A stretch of DNA of 50,617 bases, taken from contig CABTXQ010000004.1 of assembly GCA_902488835.1 (NCBI GenBank), forward strand, positions 1 through 50,617. The letters are read 5' to 3'. This DNA is from an uncultured Ileibacterium sp. GTDB taxonomy: Bacteria; Bacillota; Clostridia; Peptostreptococcales; Anaerovoracaceae. Positions 25,546 through 33,167 of this stretch are shown piece by piece (the first letter of the stretch is position 1; each line of letters starts with the position of its first letter). Position numbers and translations under genes: made by a program. The notes beneath the pieces were generated by a model that was not told the DNA's origin, ran no database searches, and saw only the letters and a program-made list of their open reading frames with translations.

Positions 25546-27891
25546 ATGGGAAAAATGTATGAAGTATCAAATAGATACAATAACTATAAAGACTACACCA
25601 AGGAATTTACCGAAGTAGGTCGTAGCATTCGTAGAATTGACGGACCTGACAAGGTAAAGGGTAAGGTTCAGTATACAGATGACCTAACCCTTCCAAGAAT
25701 GGTATATGGAAAACTTCTTAGAAGTAAGCATGCACATGCAAAGATTGTAAATATAGATTATAGCAAGGCTCTTGAACTTGATGGAGTTCTTGGAGTTATA
25801 ACAGGTGAGGATTGCCCGATCCCATACGGAATTGTACCTCACAATGCTAATGAGCACGCTCTTGCAGTTGATAAGGTAAGAAACTGGGGTGAGCCAGTAG
25901 CAGCCGTAGCAGCTCTAACAGAAGAAATCGCTGAGAAAGCTCTTGAGCTCATCGAAGTTGAATATGAAGTTCTTGAAGCAATTGTAGACCCTAGAGAAGC
26001 TGTTAAGAGAGATGATTTAAGAATTCATGAGGACTGCCCTAACAACATTTGTTACGAGGGTGTTCAGGTATATGGAGATCCGGATAAGGCTTTTGAAGAG
26101 TCCGATTTCGTTCTTGAAGAAGAGTATTACTCATCATACGTTAACCACGGATTTATCGAGCCACAGTCAGCACTTGCTGATTTTGATGTTGCAACAGGCA
26201 AACTTCACCTATATGCAACTTGCCAGGTGCCTCACTATACACACCAGCAGCTAGCTAAGGTAATGGAGATGCCACTAAGCAAGATTAGAATTACAGTTCC
26301 TCTAATCGGTGGTGGATTCGGAGGTAAGGGTGTAGCTTCTCAGGCAGACTTCTGTGCTTCACTCCTTTCAAGAAAGGTTGGAAGACCTGTTAAGATCACA
26401 TACGAGAGAAGTGATGTATTCGCAACAAACAATGGAAGACACCCATGTTACATGAAGATGAAGCTTGGATTTGATAAGACAGGTAAGATTACAGCTTGTG
26501 ATTTCACTAACCTCATGGACGGTGGTGCATACGCAGGTTGGGGTATTGTAGTATTGTTCTATACTGCATCAATGGTACATATCCCATATAAGGTTCCTAA
26601 CGTAAGATTTGACGGTAAGAGGATCTACACGAACAAGCCTACATGCGGAGCTTTCAGAGGACTCGGTGGTGTACAGCCTAGGTTTGCTATGGAGCAGATG
26701 CTCGATGAAGCTGCTCAGCACTTCGGCATGAACCCATATGAGATAAGAATGCTTAACGCTGTAGAATCAGGATACACAGCTATGAGTAAGATGTATGTAC
26801 CTCATACTGAGTACAAGGCGTGCTTGACAGAATGCGTTGAGAAATCAGGATATAACGAGAAGCACGGTAAGCTTCCATTCGGTAAGGGTATCGGACTCTC
26901 AGGTGGTTACTACATTTCAGGAACATCATATACACTGTATCTGTCATACAAGCCACATACAGTAGCAACAATCAAGGTTGATGAAGAGAATGACGTTACT
27001 GTATACTGCGGTGCTACAGATATCGGACAGGGTGTTGATATGGTAATGGCTCAGATGGCAGCTGAGACTCTCGGTGTACATACTGAAGACGTTACTGTAA
27101 TTCCAAGAGATACAAAGGTTTCAACATTTGACCTCGGTACATTTGCGAGCCGTCTGACATTTGCTACAGGTTGGGCAATAAGACAGGCAGCAGAGAAGAT
27201 CAACGAAGAGCTTAAGCCTGTTGCTGCTGGAAAACTTGGCGTAAGAGGTGAAGAAGTTGAAGTTCAGGGCGGAGAGTTCTACAATATTTATAAGCCTTGG
27301 AAGAGAGTACCTTGGAGAGAAGTTGTATCATTCTACATCCAGACAAACGGACCACTTTCAAGAACAGGACAGTTTACACCTCCTAGAAGAAAGGGTATCC
27401 AGCAGGGTGGTAACATTGGACACTCACCTACATTCGGATTCAGTGCTCAGATTGCTGAAGTTGATATAGATCTCGATACAGGTAAGGTAAATGTAGTTAA
27501 TATTACTGAAGCAGGAGACTGCGGAGTAGCTATCAACCCTCAGAGTGTAGAAGGTCAGGTACACGGATCAATCGGTATGGGAATGGGACAGGCTCTATAT
27601 GAAGAGATGAAGATCGCTCCTGATGGAAGATTCCTTAACCCTTCACTGCACGATTACAAGTTGCCTACAGCACTTGATATGCCTGAGATCGATGCGAATA
27701 TCGTAGAAGCATATGACCCTTCAGCACCATATGGAGCTAAAGAGTCTGGAGAAGGTCCTATACAGCCTACAATTCCAGCAATCTTCAATGCTGTCTATGA
27801 TGCTATTGGCGTAAGATTTACAGAGATGCCACTTACACCTGAGAAAGTACTTAATGCTATCAAAGAGCAGAAAGCAAAGGGTGTATTCTAA
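25546..27891 (+). CDS. Xanthine dehydrogenase-family hydroxylase, molybdopterin subunit
   Basis: A 781-residue catalytic subunit. GRSIRRIDGPDKVKGKVQYT begins the first domain. Molybdopterin contacts include GGGFGGKGVASQ, the substrate-site Arg in CGAFRGLGGVQPRFAMEQ, and GATDIGQGVDMVMAQMAAE. The conserved active-site Glu is E736 in GAKESGEGP. The reaction is hydroxylation of a carbon next to nitrogen or of an aldehyde-like carbon with water as oxygen source. The site sequences differ from well-known purine enzymes, so xanthine is only one candidate; nicotinate, other N-heterocycles or aromatic acyl-CoA are possible. AAAAGGAGG precedes the ATG. Expression is probably high. Confidence 0.92.
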   Translation: MGKMYEVSNRYNNYKDYTKEFTEVGRSIRRIDGPDKVKGKVQYTDDLTLPRMVYGKLLRSKHAHAKIVNIDYSKALELDGVLGVITGEDCPIPYGIVPHNANEHALAVDKVRNWGEPVAAVAALTEEIAEKALELIEVEYEVLEAIVDPREAVKRDDLRIHEDCPNNICYEGVQVYGDPDKAFEESDFVLEEEYYSSYVNHGFIEPQSALADFDVATGKLHLYATCQVPHYTHQQLAKVMEMPLSKIRITVPLIGGGFGGKGVASQADFCASLLSRKVGRPVKITYERSDVFATNNGRHPCYMKMKLGFDKTGKITACDFTNLMDGGAYAGWGIVVLFYTASMVHIPYKVPNVRFDGKRIYTNKPTCGAFRGLGGVQPRFAMEQMLDEAAQHFGMNPYEIRMLNAVESGYTAMSKMYVPHTEYKACLTECVEKSGYNEKHGKLPFGKGIGLSGGYYISGTSYTLYLSYKPHTVATIKVDEENDVTVYCGATDIGQGVDMVMAQMAAETLGVHTEDVTVIPRDTKVSTFDLGTFASRLTFATGWAIRQAAEKINEELKPVAAGKLGVRGEEVEVQGGEFYNIYKPWKRVPWREVVSFYIQTNGPLSRTGQFTPPRRKGIQQGGNIGHSPTFGFSAQIAEVDIDLDTGKVNVVNITEAGDCGVAINPQSVEGQVHGSIGMGMGQALYEEMKIAPDGRFLNPSLHDYKLPTALDMPEIDANIVEAYDPSAPYGAKESGEGPIQPTIPAIFNAVYDAIGVRFTEMPLTPEKVLNAIKEQKAKGVF

Positions 27892-27931
27892 GAAACCGCA
27901 GAGGTTAAATATTTAGATATTACAAAAACTC

Positions 27932-27964
27932 GTATAGGTGCTATCTAAACGGTAGCACCTATAC
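27932..27964. other. Intergenic hairpin without T run on the coding strand
   Basis: GTATAGGTGCTA pairs perfectly with TAGCACCTATAC around a nine-base loop. No T tract follows on the plus strand, so it may be a processing or stability element rather than a strong terminator. Confidence 0.6.
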
Positions 27965-27991
27965 AATTGTAAAAAAGCAGGAGGAGATTTA

Positions 27992-28399
27992 ATGCGCGAC
28001 CTAAGATTTAGAGCATGGGATGAGAAAAATAATAAGATGTATTCTCCAGAAGAACTTGAGCAGGAAGATGCAAAGGAAGTTGATAAGACGATATACGGAT
28101 ATCTTTCTTTTGGAAGCCTTATGCTCTTCGATTTCAAGAATCCGGAAGATCCTAATGAACTGTTTCCATTGCAGAGCACTGGATGGTACGACAATGATCA
28201 GAATGAAATATTTGAAGGAGATATAGTAGAAAGCGATTCTGGTGTTTATCAGATTATGTGGAGTGAAGAAATCGCAGGATTCATCCTCCTAGGAAATGAC
28301 GGTTCGATGGGAATGGGCGGACCGTATATGTCGGATGTATTTAAGCTAAAGGGTAATATTTATCAGAACCCCGATATGCTTAAGTTTGAAATGAAATAA
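27992..28399 (+). CDS. YopX-family protein
   Basis: A 135-residue protein with the YopX pattern: RDLRFRAWDEKNNKMYS at the start, STGWYDNDQNEIFEGDIVE in the middle, and KGNIYQNPDML near the end. YopX proteins come from phages (named from Bacillus SPbeta) and have no established activity. Here no other phage gene is nearby. It starts after AGGAGGAG, 100 bases after the hydroxylase large subunit, and is followed by two unknown genes that look cotranscribed with it. Confidence 0.8.
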   Translation: MRDLRFRAWDEKNNKMYSPEELEQEDAKEVDKTIYGYLSFGSLMLFDFKNPEDPNELFPLQSTGWYDNDQNEIFEGDIVESDSGVYQIMWSEEIAGFILLGNDGSMGMGGPYMSDVFKLKGNIYQNPDMLKFEMK

Positions 28400-28409
28400 G
28401 AGATTAAAA

Positions 28410-28952
28410 ATGTTTGATATAAAAGATAAAGATTTTTTTGAAAAAGCGAATGGAAAGTCTGTAGATTTTTATATAGAAGATGATATGTTCGAACTTGAGG
28501 GACGATTCGCAATTGAAGAAGGCGAAGTATATATATACGTCGTTGATGCGGTTAGTCATATGCTCAAGATTGCAGGGGATAAGCTTCTTGTAAGGCCAAG
28601 ATATGACAGATTTACCGCAACAAGAGTCGATAGTGGTAAGACATTTGACCTTGAGATTAACAGGGTTTTTGTTCCACTAATTGATCCTTCGGCAGGGGAT
28701 TTCGAGGAAGAATTTAATAAGGGGACAACACAATTCTTCAATAAACCTGATGATACACTGGTCTGGTTTGATTCTGATAAAAACAAGTGGTTCATGGAAG
28801 TCAACAAAATCAATATGTATTCAAGTGGGGATATATATGAGTTTGATACGCTTGATGAGCTATTCGAAAAATCAAAGAAATATACCAAGGGGAAGTGGCA
28901 GTGTATATATTTCTCTGCTGAAGTTGAAGAAGAAGGGGGTTACTATGGGTAA
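28410..28952 (+). CDS. Acidic hypothetical protein
   Basis: 180 residues, not recognised. It is rich in Asp, Glu, Phe and Tyr, soluble in appearance, with no signal peptide or membrane helix. Alternating hydrophobic patterns (GRFAIEEGEVYIYVVDAVS, RPRYDRFTATRV) suggest a beta-rich N-terminal domain. It starts 11 bases after the YopX-like gene with only a weak ribosome site (AAGAGA), and its end overlaps the next gene's start by eight bases. A shared function with its neighbours is likely but unknown. Confidence 0.7.
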   Translation: MFDIKDKDFFEKANGKSVDFYIEDDMFELEGRFAIEEGEVYIYVVDAVSHMLKIAGDKLLVRPRYDRFTATRVDSGKTFDLEINRVFVPLIDPSAGDFEEEFNKGTTQFFNKPDDTLVWFDSDKNKWFMEVNKINMYSSGDIYEFDTLDELFEKSKKYTKGKWQCIYFSAEVEEEGGYYG

Positions 28953-29382
28953 ACATATTCTAGAGAAAAACTATCACCGCCTTGATCCTGTAGGACAAAG
29001 CGACCAGTGTAAAGATTGCCAAACAACTTGTAAAACAAGTTGTGCAAGGCATCCGGCACATAATATGGGATTTGATGTTCCATATATTATCGGCGAAAAA
29101 GAGGATGTTGTTGTCGATAGATTTTATGATGTTACAATAAAAAGTGTAGACGGCATACCATGCGATATTAAAGATCAGAAACTCAAATATGATGTGGATG
29201 GCAGAAGATTAGAAGGCGAGATCGAGATGCCGTGGCCGATGAATTGGATTTACGAGGTTATTGAAGATTACTTAAAGAAGGATTCTCACCTTTCGGGGAC
29301 AAAGACAGAAGAATTTCACAATCCTGATGAAGATGACCAAGTAATCATATGTGAGATTGAAAGCTACATAGAGAGAAAATAA
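28945..29382 (+). CDS. Cys-rich hypothetical protein
   Basis: 146 residues, not recognised. The N-terminus has closely spaced cysteines (CKDCQTTCKTSC, i.e. CxxCxxxCxxxC at about residues 22-33), a possible metal or Fe-S site. An acidic domain follows and ends with VIICEIESYIERK. The ATG overlaps the previous stop and follows GAAGGGGG, so translation is coupled to the upstream gene. A larger in-frame stretch upstream is only a shadow of that gene. It closes the three-gene cassette behind the molybdenum hydroxylase. Confidence 0.7.
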   Translation: MGKHILEKNYHRLDPVGQSDQCKDCQTTCKTSCARHPAHNMGFDVPYIIGEKEDVVVDRFYDVTIKSVDGIPCDIKDQKLKYDVDGRRLEGEIEMPWPMNWIYEVIEDYLKKDSHLSGTKTEEFHNPDEDDQVIICEIESYIERK

Positions 29383-29393
29383 GATGAATATTC

Positions 29394-29420
29394 ATAGACC
29401 TTGAATTCAAGGTCTATTTT
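29394..29420 (+). terminator. Terminator after the three-gene cassette
   Basis: ATAGACCTTGAATTCAAGGTCTAT is a full palindrome followed by TTTATAAT. Confidence 0.75.
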
Positions 29421-29446
29421 ATAATAAGAGAGTTTTTTCAAAGAAG

Positions 29447-30010
29447 ATGAAGACAGATAAGAAATATGATAAGTCCTTTTGCCCTGATAAAGAAGAATGC
29501 TATGAAATCCTTAGGGAATATGGAACACCGGAGCATGTAATAAGCCACTCTGAAGCAGTAGCAAAGGTGTCCATTGCAATCGGGAAAGAATTGATATCCA
29601 AAGGACTAAAATTAAATATTAATCTAATTGAATCAGCTTCATATCTTCATGATATAGCAAGAACAAAGAGCAAGCATGATATGGTTGGTGCTAAATATCT
29701 GTATGAAATAGGACTTATCGATATTTCTGAAGTGATTAAAGACCATACATTCCATCGAATTTCAGATGATATAAGCACTCTTAACGAAACTGACATACTT
29801 TGCATTGCAGACAGAATGGTTATTGAAGACAAATTTGCAGGTCCTCGTAATAGAATGAAATATATTATAGATAAAGCAGTCCTTAAATTTGGAGAGGAGA
29901 AAAGAGAAGAGCTTGAACTAAATTTAGAATCGTTTGTTAAATTCACAGAAGGGCTTGAAAATTACATAGGAAAGAAGATTATTGACATAATACCAGAAAA
30001 CATAAGATAG
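29447..30010 (+). CDS. HD-domain hydrolase
   Basis: A 187-residue protein. The metal-binding pattern is His in VISHSEAVAKV, His-Asp in ASYLHDIARTKSKH and later His in VIKDHTFHRI, with an Asp in CIADRMVIEDKF, matching the HD phosphohydrolase superfamily. Some members cleave nucleotides and some are found beside molybdenum hydroxylase genes, but substrate is unknown. The ribosome site is weak (AAAGAAG). It is separated from the upstream cassette by a terminator. Confidence 0.85.
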   Translation: MKTDKKYDKSFCPDKEECYEILREYGTPEHVISHSEAVAKVSIAIGKELISKGLKLNINLIESASYLHDIARTKSKHDMVGAKYLYEIGLIDISEVIKDHTFHRISDDISTLNETDILCIADRMVIEDKFAGPRNRMKYIIDKAVLKFGEEKREELELNLESFVKFTEGLENYIGKKIIDIIPENIR

Positions 30011-30032
30011 ATATAATGCAGAGTTATTAATA

Positions 30033-30061
30033 TTGAAAATTTTTTTTTAACATGGTAAAAT
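30033..30061 (+). promoter_or_regulatory. tadA promoter, abutting the start codon
   Basis: TTGAAA, 17 bases, TAAAAT. Eight bases separate the -10 from the ATG at 30070, predicting a leaderless message. Confidence 0.55.
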
Positions 30062-30069
30062 AATCCGAT

Positions 30070-30522
30070 ATGTTGACGGATAATGATTTTATGCGTATCG
30101 CTATTGAAGAAGCTTTGATTGCGGCGGAAAATGGAGAAATTCCCGTAGGAGCGATAATTGTAAAGGATGATGCCGTAATAGCGAGAGCACATAATAGAGT
30201 TGAAGAATTGAAAAGCTCATCAGCTCATGCGGAGATGATAGCTATAAATGAAGCGGAGAACAAACTTGGCAAATGGCTTTACGGGTGTACTATGTATGTT
30301 ACACTTGAACCTTGCAGCATGTGCGCGGGAGCTTTGGTGCTTTCAAGAATGAAGAGGCTCTGCATAGGGGCGAAAGACCTGAAAACAGGGGCTTGCACAT
30401 CTCTTTATAATATTATTCAGGACAAAAGGCTTAATCACAGACTTGAGCTTACGATGGGAATAGAAGAAGAAACATGCTCACAGATTCTCAAAGATTTTTT
30501 TAGAAAACGGAGGAATATTTAA
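30070..30522 (+). CDS. tadA: tRNA-adenosine deaminase
   Basis: A 150-residue CDA-fold deaminase. Zinc ligands are His in SAHAEMIAI and two Cys in EPCSMCAGALVLSRM; the Glu of HAE is the proton shuttle. The sequence GEIPVGAIIVKDD and the C-terminal LKDFFRKRR are TadA-like. It converts A34 to inosine in tRNA-Arg(ACG). Neither the ATG at 30070 nor the one at 30091 has a Shine-Dalgarno sequence. The stop overlaps the next start (TAATG). Confidence 0.92.
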   Translation: MLTDNDFMRIAIEEALIAAENGEIPVGAIIVKDDAVIARAHNRVEELKSSSAHAEMIAINEAENKLGKWLYGCTMYVTLEPCSMCAGALVLSRMKRLCIGAKDLKTGACTSLYNIIQDKRLNHRLELTMGIEEETCSQILKDFFRKRRNI

Positions 30523-31328
30523 TGAAGAAAAGATGCTTAATTGCTTTTCTGACAACATTATTAATAATTATGAGTTTCGCATTTGTTAGTGCTACCGAAG
30601 ACTCACTCAAACTTTTAAGCACATATCCTAAGGACGGCCAGAAGAACACATCGGTTGAGAATGTTGGAGTTAAACTAAAATTCAATAATTCAGTATCTGG
30701 GGATTCAGTAAGAGATAATAATATTAAAGCACTTAGAATTGAAAATAAGAAGACGGGTGAAAAATTGCCTGTAAAGGTATTATTTAGCAAGAGCACACCT
30801 GGACTTGTACTTGTGCTTGGAGACAATTCAGATGGTAAATTAAAGGTATCAAATAATTCGGAATACCAGCTTGTTATTGACAAGAGCTTTTCAGATGACG
30901 AAGGTAGGGAACTTGGAGAATCTAAGGTACTCAAATTTACAACATTTAATCAGAAATTGAATAACACAATTAATATGGTTATGATGTTTGTCATGTTTGG
31001 AGGAATTGCAGTATTCTCAATTCGTCAGCAGAAGAAGGATAATTCATCTGAAAGTGAAACGGAACAGAAGGTAAAAAAGGATTCAATTAATCCATATAAA
31101 GAAGCAAAACGTACAGGCAAGACTGTAGAAGAAATTGTAGCCATAGAAAAAAAGAAAGAAGAGAAGAAAAACCGCAAAAAGAAAAAGGCAAGCCCGGAAG
31201 AAAAAATTAGTAATAAATCAATCAATATTGCGGAGCTTCTTCCTTATGTCCATCATGTTAAAGAACCGAGACCTATTTCTAATGCAGGTGGAAGATACAA
31301 GAATAAACAGGCAAAAGCAGGGAATTAG
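30522..31328 (+). CDS. Ig-like (SbsA-type) membrane-anchored protein
   Basis: 268 residues. A signal peptide (KRCLIAFLTTLLIIMSFAFV) is followed by an extracellular Ig-like domain resembling Big_5/SbsA repeats (LLSTYPKDGQKNTSVENVGV through SKVLKFTTFN). A membrane helix follows (INMVMMFVMFGGIAVFS, about residues 147-165), then a Lys/Glu-rich cytoplasmic tail of about 100 residues with a strongly basic stretch (EKKNRKKKK). Function is unknown. It is translationally coupled to tadA by TAATG, an unusual partner. A terminator follows. Confidence 0.75.
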   Translation: MKKRCLIAFLTTLLIIMSFAFVSATEDSLKLLSTYPKDGQKNTSVENVGVKLKFNNSVSGDSVRDNNIKALRIENKKTGEKLPVKVLFSKSTPGLVLVLGDNSDGKLKVSNNSEYQLVIDKSFSDDEGRELGESKVLKFTTFNQKLNNTINMVMMFVMFGGIAVFSIRQQKKDNSSESETEQKVKKDSINPYKEAKRTGKTVEEIVAIEKKKEEKKNRKKKKASPEEKISNKSINIAELLPYVHHVKEPRPISNAGGRYKNKQAKAGN

Positions 31329-31336
31329 TTAAGTGG

Positions 31337-31361
31337 AGGGGATTATAAATCCCCTTTTTTT
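31337..31361 (+). terminator. Rho-independent terminator before ispE
   Basis: AGGGGAT pairs with ATCCCCT, followed by seven T. Confidence 0.85.
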
Positions 31362-31402
31362 ATATTTAAGAAATTTCCATTATAGGAATCAAAGAGGGCT
31401 AT

Positions 31403-32359
31403 ATGAAATACGATAAATTGGAACTTGAAGCACATGGAAAAATCAACCTATATCTTGATGTAACAGGGAAACGTGCTGATGGATATCATTATATTTATTC
31501 AATGATGCAGAACATAGGAATTTCAGATCGTGTAGTTATCGAACAGATTACTGGAGATTCAAATAATTATTGCATTGTTAAGGGCGTTGCGTTAGAATTT
31601 TGTATGAAAGATAGTACAATACCATGCGATAAGAATAATCTTGCATATAAGGGTGCGGAAAAGGTAATTGAAAAAATTGAAGAGAAGTACCCCGGCTTAT
31701 GCAGGGAAACATTGAAAGGTACCCTTTCAATCGAAATAACAAAGAATATTCCGGTTGCTTCAGGTCTTGCCGGTGGAAGTGCTGATGCGGCTTCCGTTAT
31801 GCTTGGAATAAATGAACTGATTGGTTCTCCTCTCGACCTTGAAGAACTCATGGATATAGGTATATGTGTAGGTTCAGACGTTCCTTATTCAATAATGATG
31901 AATGCCAAGATCAATGAAGGCAGATTAAAGATTAAAGGGGAAAGGAGCGTTGCCGGAATTGTTTCAGGCATAGGTGAACTTGTGAGGCCGGTAAAACCTA
32001 TCAAAAAAAATTTAATACTTATGAATCCCGGGATTCAAGTTTCAACAAAAGAAATATATGAAGAGGCGGATCGAAGATTTTCATCAAAATATGAAGGTCG
32101 TACAAATATAAACGATGAGATTTTATTCTACAATATACTTGAAGAATGTACCCTTAGCTTGTATGAAGAAGCTAAGGAACTTAAAGACTGGATGAATGAA
32201 ATTTTGAATGCTGAAAAAATTCTGATGAGTGGAAGCGGACCTACAATGGTTGCTTATTATGAAGACAATTTTTCTATAGACCGAGATACAGTTATAGCAG
32301 AAGAAGAGGTACTAAAGCGTAAAGGCTGGAAAATATATAGAACTGTTAGCGGGGTATAA
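31403..32359 (+). CDS. ispE: 4-diphosphocytidyl-2-C-methyl-D-erythritol kinase
   Basis: A 318-residue GHMP kinase. LEAHGKINLYLDVTGKRADGYH is the start-region signature, PVASGLAGGSADAASVMLG the ATP loop, GSDVPYSIM the third motif, and MSGSGPTMVAYY the C-terminal glycine loop. It phosphorylates CDP-methylerythritol in the MEP isoprenoid pathway. The usual Cys/Phe near GSDVPF is Tyr here (VPYS). AAAGAGGG precedes the ATG. The GntR regulator starts two bases after its stop. Confidence 0.94.
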   Translation: MKYDKLELEAHGKINLYLDVTGKRADGYHYIYSMMQNIGISDRVVIEQITGDSNNYCIVKGVALEFCMKDSTIPCDKNNLAYKGAEKVIEKIEEKYPGLCRETLKGTLSIEITKNIPVASGLAGGSADAASVMLGINELIGSPLDLEELMDIGICVGSDVPYSIMMNAKINEGRLKIKGERSVAGIVSGIGELVRPVKPIKKNLILMNPGIQVSTKEIYEEADRRFSSKYEGRTNINDEILFYNILEECTLSLYEEAKELKDWMNEILNAEKILMSGSGPTMVAYYEDNFSIDRDTVIAEEEVLKRKGWKIYRTVSGV

Positions 32360-32361
32360 TT

Positions 32362-33024
32362 ATGGAATTAGATTTGCAAATTCAAAAACCATTAAGAGAG
32401 CTTGTTTATCTTGAACTCAAAAGGAAGATTCTGACCGGAGAGATTGCAGCTGATACGAGGCTGATGGAAATCAAATTAGCAGAGCTTATGAATGTCAGCA
32501 GAACTCCTATCCGTGATGCCATAAGGCAGCTTTCTCATGATGGACTTGTTACAATAGAGCCAAGGAAGGGAGCATATGTCTCTAAGATATCAATCAAAGA
32601 TATGGTTGACGTCTTTGAAGTTAGAGAAGCTCTTGAGGGACTTGCTGCATACCTTGCTGCACAGCGTATTACGGAAGAAAAGAAAGCCGAACTGGAAGAG
32701 CTTACTCGTGAATATGAACGTGCCGTCTTAAATGGAGATAAAGAAGCTCTTGTACACTACGACGAAAAATTTCATAGTTGCATAGTTGAGTGTAGCAATA
32801 ATGAGGTGCTTAAAGAAATGCTCGAACATATAAGAGAGCTTTCAATGAGATTTAGATATATTTATTACGGAGATTTTTCGCATTATGAGAAGATGCCGGC
32901 TGAACATTTAAGAATAATGAATGCAATATGTTCAGGCAACTCTGTTCAGGCAAGAAAAGAAGCGGATGAGCATGTGAAGGCTCTCAAAGAGTTCATAGTC
33001 GAGATAGAATTAAAACAAGATTAA
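32362..33024 (+). CDS. GntR-family regulator (FadR/FCD subfamily)
   Basis: 220 residues. A GntR winged helix (LKRKILTGEIAADTRLMEIK, VSRTPIRDAIRQLSHDGLV, PRKGAYVSKI) precedes an all-helical FCD domain with candidate metal/effector ligands (DEKFHSCIVE, EHLRIMNAI, EADEHVKAL). Such proteins sense small organic acids. It shares an operon with ispE, as in other Clostridia, which does not reveal its target. A strong terminator follows. No repeat in its immediate leader suggests autoregulation. Confidence 0.9.
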   Translation: MELDLQIQKPLRELVYLELKRKILTGEIAADTRLMEIKLAELMNVSRTPIRDAIRQLSHDGLVTIEPRKGAYVSKISIKDMVDVFEVREALEGLAAYLAAQRITEEKKAELEELTREYERAVLNGDKEALVHYDEKFHSCIVECSNNEVLKEMLEHIRELSMRFRYIYYGDFSHYEKMPAEHLRIMNAICSGNSVQARKEADEHVKALKEFIVEIELKQD

Positions 33025-33053
33025 TAGATAAATAACAATAATTTCCAGTATAA

Positions 33054-33085
33054 AAAACGTCTGTTTTCAACAAAACAGACGTTTT
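33054..33085 (+). terminator. Rho-independent terminator after gntR
   Basis: AAAACGTCTGTTTT pairs perfectly with AAAACAGACGTTTT around a CAAC loop. Confidence 0.85.
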
Positions 33086-33129
33086 ACATTTATTTTACAT
33101 TATACGGGTCGAAAAATTTACATTTTACA
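33083..33129 (+). promoter_or_regulatory. Pho-box-like TTTACA direct repeats before ppx
   Basis: TTTACA occurs at 33083, 33094, 33117 and 33124. The first two starts are 11 bases apart and the third is 23 further, close to the 11-base phasing of PhoP boxes (TTAACA-like hexamers). The downstream genes concern polyphosphate. Confidence 0.35.
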
Positions 33130-33167
33130 TTTAGAATCAAATATGAATGCAGGAAAGAGGTAAATAT

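Noticed and set aside
27932..27964. Ordinary terminator after the hydroxylase operon
   Set aside because: Good stem but no T run on the plus strand; kept as a hairpin of uncertain role.
27992..28399. Prophage indicated by the YopX-like gene
   Set aside because: No integrase, capsid, terminase, attachment repeats or other phage gene is present on either side.
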